Positions 6,703-10,636 of a DNA stretch of 10,636 nt are shown here, piece by piece. The number at the start of each line of letters is the position of its first letter. Position 1 is the first letter of the stretch. Position numbers and translations under genes: made by a program. The notes beneath the pieces were generated by a model. That model did not search any database and was not told where the DNA came from. It saw only the letters and a program-made list of their open reading frames with translations. This DNA comes from Acholeplasmataceae bacterium (lineage in GTDB: Bacteria; Bacillota_I; Bacilli_A; Izemoplasmatales; Hujiaoplasmataceae). Location: positions 1 through 10,636 of the forward strand of contig JAAYZB010000058.1 in assembly GCA_012515085.1 (NCBI GenBank), read 5' to 3'.

Positions 6703-9600
6703 ATGTCCGCACAAAAACAGCGAAAAGGAACGATTTTGAGCCGGTGTTTCATCTGCGCTTTTTTCCTTTTCGCTTTGTTGGTCATCGCCACAATCGGTAA
6801 TGCTTCGAATCCGGCTTTCAGTGTGGTGCCAGATCAATATCTTCATCCAACGACAGACCCGATTGAAGCGCGAGAGTTAGCGGATCAGTATCATTTGACG
6901 CTCGATTCCGTCAAGTCGCATTATTCGGTTTTTTTAGCATCAGAAGAAACAGATCCGGATGTGCTTCTATCTATGGGGTTCACCTATAATGCGATCAGTT
7001 CTCTCTCGGCGCCTCCTTGGAAAGACACCGAAGATCCCTATTTGGACCAACAATATGGTTTGGAGCTGACAAGGACGCTTGAAGCGTGGGAATTCCAAGG
7101 AACCAATATCATTCGGGTTGCGATCATTGACACGGGAATTGATATCGATCACGCGGAATTTCAAGGGAAAATTTCACTTTTATCTTATAATGCAGTGACC
7201 GATTCGGTTGGAATTGTGAATGTCCGGGATGACATTGGCCATGGGACGATGGTGGCAGGGATCATTGGTGCAATCAAGGACAACAGCCGCGGGATTGCCG
7301 GTATAGTACCCGCTGTTGAACTATTGGTGATTAAGGCCAACAATTCTGGAGAAAAAACCTTTTCCGACAGTGCCATTGTCGATGGAATCTATTATGCAAT
7401 CGAAAATGGGGCGAAAGTGATCAATCTCTCACTGGGGGGAAGCTATGCAAATCCTTTGACCGAAGCTGCGATTGCTCATGCCAAAGAAAACGGAGTGCTT
7501 GTGGTGGCATCGTCGGGGAACGATGGAACGTCGGAGCCAATGTATCCCGCTTCATTTTCTGATAGCATTTCTGTATCCGCAATCGGCCCAACCAGGCTGA
7601 TTGCCAGTTTCTCAAATTTTGGAAGCGAAGTGGATTTGACTGCACCGGGAGAAAGCGTTATAACGACTGCCATGGGCAACGGGTACGCCACCGTGGATGG
7701 AACGTCATTTTCAGCTCCCCATGTGGCTGGCATTCTGGCTCTCTTTTTAAGCAGGTATCCGGAGATGCAGGCAAACGAGGTGGTTGCCCGATTAAATCAA
7801 ACCGCTATCGATTTGGGCGAAGTCGGGCGTGATGATTATTACGGTCATGGGCTTGTGGACGCTTTTTCACTGTTATCAAAATCGTTTGTCCAGATTTCAT
7901 TTGAGACGTATCTAATGAATGATCCAGAACCAATCTTTATCCCCGAAAACAGTCGAATTCCCGAGCCGATTGACCCATTCATGCCGGACAAGATTTTTGT
8001 GGGGTGGTTTCAAGAAAGTGAATTTTTCACCGAATGGAATTTCTTAACGGATGTAGCGACCCAGGATCTCACTTTATATGCAAAATACACCTCGGAATTT
8101 CACACGGTCACTTTTATGACGGAAGGAACGGCAGTTGAACCACAATTTGTTCGACATGGCGAAAGCATTCTTCTTCCGACGACTTCCCTTTCTGAAGCCA
8201 ATTTTAATGGATGGTTTTTCGATGCGGGCTTTCAGAACCCATATAGTGGGGAACCTGTTGAAACCGATTTGACTCTCTATGCAAAATTCGATCCAATAGT
8301 ATATGTTCAGGTGAGCTTGATCGGATCACACGACTCGATCACAACCCACATTCTTGAAGCGGGTAGTTTATTTTCACCAGATGATCTGGTAGTTGAAGGA
8401 TATCTTTTTCAAGGATGGTATCTAGATCAGGACTTTTTACTTCTATATGAACCAATCCAAATAAACGAAGATCTCTCTCTTTATGCCCTGTTGGAGCCAT
8501 TGATGTGCTTTGTTTCATTGATACTTCCGGATCAGGAGCCGATCATTTTGGAAGTGGCATACGGTGATATTCCAGTGTTTCCAGAAATCACTCTTGGCGG
8601 ACTGGATTTTGCCGGATGGTATGTTGACGAAAACTTTGTTATCCCCTATCAAAATGAACCAATAACCGTTTCCATCGATCTTTACGCGAGAGTTGTCGAA
8701 AGTGCTTTTAAAGTGACACTCTTCATCGACACCCTCACGATGATTGATATCTATGTTCTGGAAGGTTTAACGGTGACCATTGTTCCCCCGGAAAAAGTGG
8801 GTATGGATTTTTTGGGTTGGTTTTGGGATAGCGACGGGCAAGCCGCTTATAATGGCGAAGCAATCATGATGGATACTCAGCTATATGCGGTTTTCACAGA
8901 AAAAATACTGACAGTCCGATTTTACGCTGCCGATCAGACAACGATCTATCAAATCGAAACCGTAGTGTATGGTCTTTCTTTGACACCACCAGCGCCTCCC
9001 ATAAAAGCACCGACACCGTCAATGACATTTGAATTTTCTCAGTGGAGCGAGGAATTGAGTTGCATTACAGAAGACCTTCAAGTATATCCGTTGTACGACG
9101 TGCTATTTCAGGAAGAATCGGTGGCATTAAATCCGGGAATTGATACAGTAATGACCGGGTCCGATTGGATCGATGAAGGAGTATCAAATCTTGATTCATT
9201 TCTTCAAGTGACAACAACATCTTTGGTAGATACGCTCGTATCGGGAAAGTATCCAGTCAAATACCAGTTTTACTATGAAGAATCATTGGTGTATGAATTA
9301 ATTCGCTATGTACGTGTGATTGAGAATCTGCCCAGTGTCACAATCACACTTCATCCGGGAGTGACGACAATATTCGTAGGCGACACTTATGAAGATGGCG
9401 GAGCGACATCTTCGCAGGGAACGATCGAGACAATTGGATCAGTAGATACAAGTAGTCCGGGAGTCTACCAAGTTCAATATCGGGTGAACATCGCGGGATA
9501 TGAGTTCACAAAATCACGCTACGTCACAGTAGTGGAAAAGACAAATCCTTGCTCGCTAGATTTCGTATGGGTGAAAAGGAAGAAAATTTATGAAGCGTAA
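6703..9600 (+). CDS. Secreted S8 subtilisin-like protease with InlB B-like repeats and Ig-like domains
   Basis: This is a 965-residue modular exoprotein (numbering from ATG 6703). Residues 1-33 are a signal peptide, with basic KQRK then a hydrophobic CFICAFFLFALLVIATIG core. Residues about 34-112 form a short propeptide. The S8 domain (about 113-395) has VAIIDTGID (Asp143), GHGTMVAG (His180), ASSGNDG (oxyanion Asn273) and GTSFSAPHVAG (Ser335), so the catalytic set is complete. Next come about six imperfect 67-75-residue repeats (about 396-799), each with a GW(F/Y) or related W core and an LYA ending, of the Listeria-Bacteroides InlB B type. Two Ig-like DUF5011-type domains follow (about 801-947), with NPGIDTV and HPGVTTI at their starts. 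There is no LPXTG sorting signal. The last ~18 residues (NPCSLDF...KIYEA) do not resemble a domain and are encoded across the next gene's ribosome site. It likely degrades extracellular proteins at the cell surface; the target is unknown. Confidence 0.93.
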   Translation: MSAQKQRKGTILSRCFICAFFLFALLVIATIGNASNPAFSVVPDQYLHPTTDPIEARELADQYHLTLDSVKSHYSVFLASEETDPDVLLSMGFTYNAISSLSAPPWKDTEDPYLDQQYGLELTRTLEAWEFQGTNIIRVAIIDTGIDIDHAEFQGKISLLSYNAVTDSVGIVNVRDDIGHGTMVAGIIGAIKDNSRGIAGIVPAVELLVIKANNSGEKTFSDSAIVDGIYYAIENGAKVINLSLGGSYANPLTEAAIAHAKENGVLVVASSGNDGTSEPMYPASFSDSISVSAIGPTRLIASFSNFGSEVDLTAPGESVITTAMGNGYATVDGTSFSAPHVAGILALFLSRYPEMQANEVVARLNQTAIDLGEVGRDDYYGHGLVDAFSLLSKSFVQISFETYLMNDPEPIFIPENSRIPEPIDPFMPDKIFVGWFQESEFFTEWNFLTDVATQDLTLYAKYTSEFHTVTFMTEGTAVEPQFVRHGESILLPTTSLSEANFNGWFFDAGFQNPYSGEPVETDLTLYAKFDPIVYVQVSLIGSHDSITTHILEAGSLFSPDDLVVEGYLFQGWYLDQDFLLLYEPIQINEDLSLYALLEPLMCFVSLILPDQEPIILEVAYGDIPVFPEITLGGLDFAGWYVDENFVIPYQNEPITVSIDLYARVVESAFKVTLFIDTLTMIDIYVLEGLTVTIVPPEKVGMDFLGWFWDSDGQAAYNGEAIMMDTQLYAVFTEKILTVRFYAADQTTIYQIETVVYGLSLTPPAPPIKAPTPSMTFEFSQWSEELSCITEDLQVYPLYDVLFQEESVALNPGIDTVMTGSDWIDEGVSNLDSFLQVTTTSLVDTLVSGKYPVKYQFYYEESLVYELIRYVRVIENLPSVTITLHPGVTTIFVGDTYEDGGATSSQGTIETIGSVDTSSPGVYQVQYRVNIAGYEFTKSRYVTVVEKTNPCSLDFVWVKRKKIYEA
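7888..9099 (+). repeat. Six imperfect InlB B-like (Listeria-Bacteroides) protein repeats
   Basis: Within the subtilase gene, a beta-rich unit recurs with core residues VGWF, NGWFFD, QGWYLD, AGWYVD, LGWFWD and SQWSEE at spacings of about 69, 68, 67, 67 and 75 residues. Most units end in a D/Q-L-x-LYA element. The copies are strongly diverged from one another, and the sixth lacks the Gly before Trp. They are protein-level repeats, not recent DNA duplications, and probably serve as a surface stalk or adhesion module. Confidence 0.8.
9103..9543 (+). repeat. Two Ig-like (DUF5011-type) domain units in the subtilase C-terminus
   Basis: Unit 1 starts near LNPGIDTV and ends at RYVRVIE. Unit 2 starts near LHPGVTTI and ends at RYVTVVEK. 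Both have the bacterial Ig-like layout with a G-Y-x-V-x-Y strand (GKYPVKYQ, GVYQVQYR) near the end. The same unit occurs twice in the adjacent lipoprotein (LNPGVDTV, LNPGIDTI; GIYQIVYR, GEYMIKYL), so the two genes share this module. Confidence 0.75.
9574..9582 (+). promoter_or_regulatory. Ribosome binding site of the lipoprotein gene inside the subtilase 3' end
   Basis: AAAAGGAAG lies 7 nt before ATG 9590, inside the coding region of the subtilase. The two genes overlap by 11 nt, so the lipoprotein must be translated from the protease transcript unless an unseen promoter exists. Confidence 0.65.
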
Positions 9601-10204
9601 ACGAGGGTGGTGGACAATTGGTCTTGGAGTAGGGTTGATTGTTCTGTCTGGTTGCATGGGGTGGTTCGATTCCACAACGACGACGACAAACGTGCCCATT
9701 TCAACCACACAGCCAACGACAAACGCTCCAACCACAGCCACACAAGGCGAATTAAATATATGGCTAAATCCAGGGGTTGACACCGTTGAAATCAACTCGG
9801 TTTTTGTCGATAGCGGAGCGGATGCAACATTTAATTCTATTCCGGTTGCTGCTATAAAAATCGAATCAACACTCGATATGACAAAAACAGGAATCTACCA
9901 GATTGTATATCGGGCAGAGGCATATGGACAAAAATGTGACATCGTTCGTTATGTCACAGTCATTGATGAAACGCCTCCCCTGGCAAGTCTCAACCCAGGC
10001 ATCGATACAATTGTGGAAGGATCTGTTTGGGTTGATACCGGAATTCATGTTTTGGATAATAGTCTGGGAGATGTCATTGTTACGACAGAAGGCTATGTCT
10101 CATGTGCGGTTCCAGGTGAATACATGATCAAATATCTTTCATCTGATGAATCGGGAAATGTGACGGAAACATATCGGTATATCACGGTGTTGCCTGTGGA
10201 ATAA
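9590..10204 (+). CDS. Lipoprotein with Thr-rich linker and two Ig-like (DUF5011-type) domains
   Basis: This 204-residue protein starts MKRKRGWW, followed by a hydrophobic stretch and the lipobox LSGC. Cys22 is therefore the expected lipidated residue after signal peptidase II cleavage, placing the protein on the outer face of the cytoplasmic membrane. Residues about 28-52 form a Thr/Pro/Asn/Gln-rich, probably extended linker that would lift the domains away from the membrane. Two Ig-like units follow: 57-126 (LNPGVDTV ... RYVTVIDE) and 131-202 (ASLNPGIDT ... RYITVLP). They closely resemble the two C-terminal units of the neighbouring subtilase. No catalytic residues are evident. A structural, adhesive or protease-docking role is inferred from the shared modules and overlapping genes. 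It could also be an independent surface adhesin. Confidence 0.88.
   Translation: MKRKRGWWTIGLGVGLIVLSGCMGWFDSTTTTTNVPISTTQPTTNAPTTATQGELNIWLNPGVDTVEINSVFVDSGADATFNSIPVAAIKIESTLDMTKTGIYQIVYRAEAYGQKCDIVRYVTVIDETPPLASLNPGIDTIVEGSVWVDTGIHVLDNSLGDVIVTTEGYVSCAVPGEYMIKYLSSDESGNVTETYRYITVLPVE
9679..9749 (+). repeat. Low-complexity Thr/Pro-rich linker coding tract
   Basis: An ACA/ACG/ACC/CCA-rich stretch encodes the linker directly after the lipid anchor (TTTTTNVP, STTQPTTN, APTTATQ). Such tracts are prone to slippage, so length variation between strains is plausible. Confidence 0.6.
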
Positions 10205-10238
10205 CTTGGTCGAGAAAAGGTAGATAAAAAACTAGCTT

Positions 10239-10421
10239 TTAAACGGAAATGATAGTGGTCTCTATCTGCCGGTCTTTGTCGCGAAGACGCCACAATGGTT
10301 TGTATTCGCAGTATTGAACTGGAATTTTATCACCGCGATAGAGGAACGAAAGAGATTGTTGGCGGATATCGTAATTATAGATAACGTATTCTTTTGGAGT
10401 AGTCTTTGCCAAGGGGATCAT
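10239..10421 (-). CDS. Small hypothetical protein, 60 residues
   Basis: I do not recognise this protein. It begins MIPLAKTTPKEYVIYN and is rich in Tyr, Arg and Lys, with one Cys (residue 38) and a basic middle (RGDK, KPLWRLRDKDR). There is no signal peptide or membrane segment, and the composition suggests a small soluble beta-rich protein. Support for a real gene comes from its signals. AAAGGA on the minus strand lies 9 nt before the ATG, and an extended -10 promoter (TGCTATAAT) lies about 75 nt upstream. The frame stays open upstream to a TTG at 10493, but that codon sits at the promoter and would not be transcribed. The gene is convergent with the lipoprotein gene, ending 34 nt from it. 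Without homology it may still be spurious. Confidence 0.5.
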   Translation of the reverse strand: MIPLAKTTPKEYVIYNYDIRQQSLSFLYRGDKIPVQYCEYKPLWRLRDKDRQIETTIISV

Positions 10422-10430
10422 CGACAACCG

Positions 10431-10436
10431 TCCTTT
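10431..10436 (-). promoter_or_regulatory. Ribosome binding site of the small minus-strand gene
   Basis: The minus strand reads AAAGGA here, 9 nt before ATG 10421. This matches the form and spacing of the ribosome sites of confident genes in the window, such as those at 1552-1560 and 6687-6692, and favours the 60-codon reading. Confidence 0.5.
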
Positions 10437-10495
10437 CAGGTGACATGGGATAAAGATGATGGGCTCGTTGATACAAGAGCAGATATACAACAATT

Positions 10496-10504
10496 ATTAT
10501 AGCA
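10496..10504 (-). promoter_or_regulatory. Extended -10 promoter for the small minus-strand gene
   Basis: The minus strand reads TGCTATAAT: a perfect -10 hexamer with the TG extension. A good -35 is not seen at 17 nt (TTAATT). TTGTTA lies about 20 nt upstream and TTGTCA is too close (10 nt). Transcription would start near 10489, giving a leader of about 68 nt. Confidence 0.5.
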
Positions 10505-10574
10505 AAAACATTGACAATAATTAACAAATTCATAAAAATATCACAATTATCGATTGCTTTACTCGAATTCCAAA

Positions 10575-10609
10575 GTGATAAGTAAAAGAAACATTTCTTT
10601 ACTTATCAC
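10575..10609. promoter_or_regulatory. Long inverted repeat, candidate operator
   Basis: GTGATAAGTAAA (10575-10586) and TTTACTTATCAC (10598-10609) are perfect 12-nt reverse complements. Pairing continues inward (GAAA/TTTC) with one bulged A, leaving almost no spacer. Arm centres are 23 nt apart, about two helical turns. The right arm contains a -35 box (see the promoter at 10598-10626). There is no following T-tract, so an operator fits better than a terminator. Confidence 0.55.
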
Positions 10610-10626
10610 ACGATTTAAAGTATAAT
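10598..10626 (+). promoter_or_regulatory. Sigma-A-type promoter for a gene beyond the right edge
   Basis: TTTACT (10598-10603, four of six matches to TTGACA), a 17-nt spacer and a perfect TATAAT (10621-10626). The start point would fall at about 10633, so the controlled gene lies outside the window. The -35 box lies within the inverted repeat at 10575-10609. Confidence 0.55.
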
Positions 10627-10636
10627 TAAAATATAA

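Larger units (their letters stand above)
10422..10636. other. AT-rich divergent intergenic region
   Basis: This stretch has no credible plus-strand gene. It holds the leader and promoter of the small minus-strand gene on the left, and the inverted repeat plus plus-strand promoter on the right. Base composition is much more AT-rich than in the coding part, especially from 10496 onward. A TTGACA at 10511-10516 on the plus strand has only a poor -10 partner (TAAAAA at 10533-10538). Confidence 0.6.

Noticed and set aside
9541..9600. Cell-wall sorting signal or transmembrane anchor at the subtilase C-terminus
   Set aside because: There is no LPXTG-like motif and only a four-to-five-residue hydrophobic patch before the basic tail.
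9556..9795. Minus-strand 79-codon open frame rich in Val
   Set aside because: It is an antisense reading of the Thr-rich linker tract; the Val runs are simply the complement of ACN codons.
10222..10244. AAAAA-CTAG-CTTTT near-palindrome between the convergent genes as a bidirectional terminator
   Set aside because: The stem is only about four A-T pairs with mismatches around CTAG; too weak to call although the location would be suitable.
10239..10493. 84-codon version of the minus-strand small gene starting at TTG 10493
   Set aside because: The TTG lies only 3 nt from the -10 box, before the expected transcription start, and the extra residues (LYICSCINEP) are not needed. The ATG with AAAGGA is better supported.
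10314..10502. Plus-strand 62-codon open frame
   Set aside because: It is antisense to the better supported minus-strand gene, and I see no aligned promoter and ribosome site for it.
10511..10538. TTGACA-16-TAAAAA as a second plus-strand promoter
   Set aside because: The -10 partner is poor, and the promoter at 10598-10626 has a perfect TATAAT with a 17-nt spacer.
1..10636. Mobile element, CRISPR array, tRNA or phage/defence system
   Set aside because: No terminal inverted repeats with a transposase, no regularly spaced direct repeats, no cloverleaf-type tRNA sequence and no nuclease or defence-type domains were seen.

Overview
The window looks like a chromosome segment of a moderately AT-rich Gram-positive-type bacterium, most plausibly Bacilli or a Mollicutes relative such as the Izemoplasma/Haloplasma-like lineages. 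This is an inference. It rests on AAAGGA-type ribosome sites, a lipoprotein with a Thr-rich linker, a secreted subtilase with Listeria-Bacteroides (InlB B-type) repeats, and the absence of outer-membrane features. TGA is used as a stop and Trp is TGG throughout, so the code is not the Mycoplasma TGA=Trp code.

Positions 1-6568 are one tightly packed plus-strand operon for a uronic-acid-containing glycan. It holds the 3' part of a lyase-like protein (1-807), a TIM-barrel sugar-phosphate isomerase/epimerase (807-1550), a GPH-family cation:glycoside symporter (1568-3001), a complete paralogue of the first lyase-like protein (3001-4848), a GH88/GH105-type unsaturated uronyl hydrolase (4854-5942) and an AlkA-type DNA glycosylase (5939-6568). 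Junctions are 1-nt or 4-nt overlaps or gaps of 5-17 nt, which implies co-transcription and mostly coupled translation. The likely route is uptake of oligosaccharides by the symporter, cleavage in the cytoplasm by the (alpha/alpha)-toroid plus beta-sandwich proteins, removal of the terminal (unsaturated) uronic acid by the hydrolase, and isomerisation of the released sugar. None of the enzymes whose N-terminus is visible has a signal peptide. The DNA glycosylase is the odd member.

A weak AT-rich terminator-like hairpin (6575-6603) separates this operon from a two-gene surface module. The first gene (6703-9600) encodes a secreted S8 subtilase with an intact Asp-His-Ser triad, about six imperfect InlB B-like repeats and two Ig-like DUF5011-type domains. 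The second (9590-10204) overlaps it by 11 nt and encodes a lipoprotein with a Thr-rich linker and two Ig-like domains of the same kind.

The right end (10205-10636) is AT-rich. It carries a probable 60-codon minus-strand gene with its own extended -10 promoter and ribosome site. At the edge, a plus-strand promoter has its -35 box inside a nearly perfect long inverted repeat, which suggests an operator for a gene starting beyond the window. No tRNA, rRNA, CRISPR array, insertion sequence or recognisable defence system was seen. Apart from the unassigned lyase-like pair and the right-edge elements, the region is a fairly ordinary carbohydrate-use and surface-protein locus.
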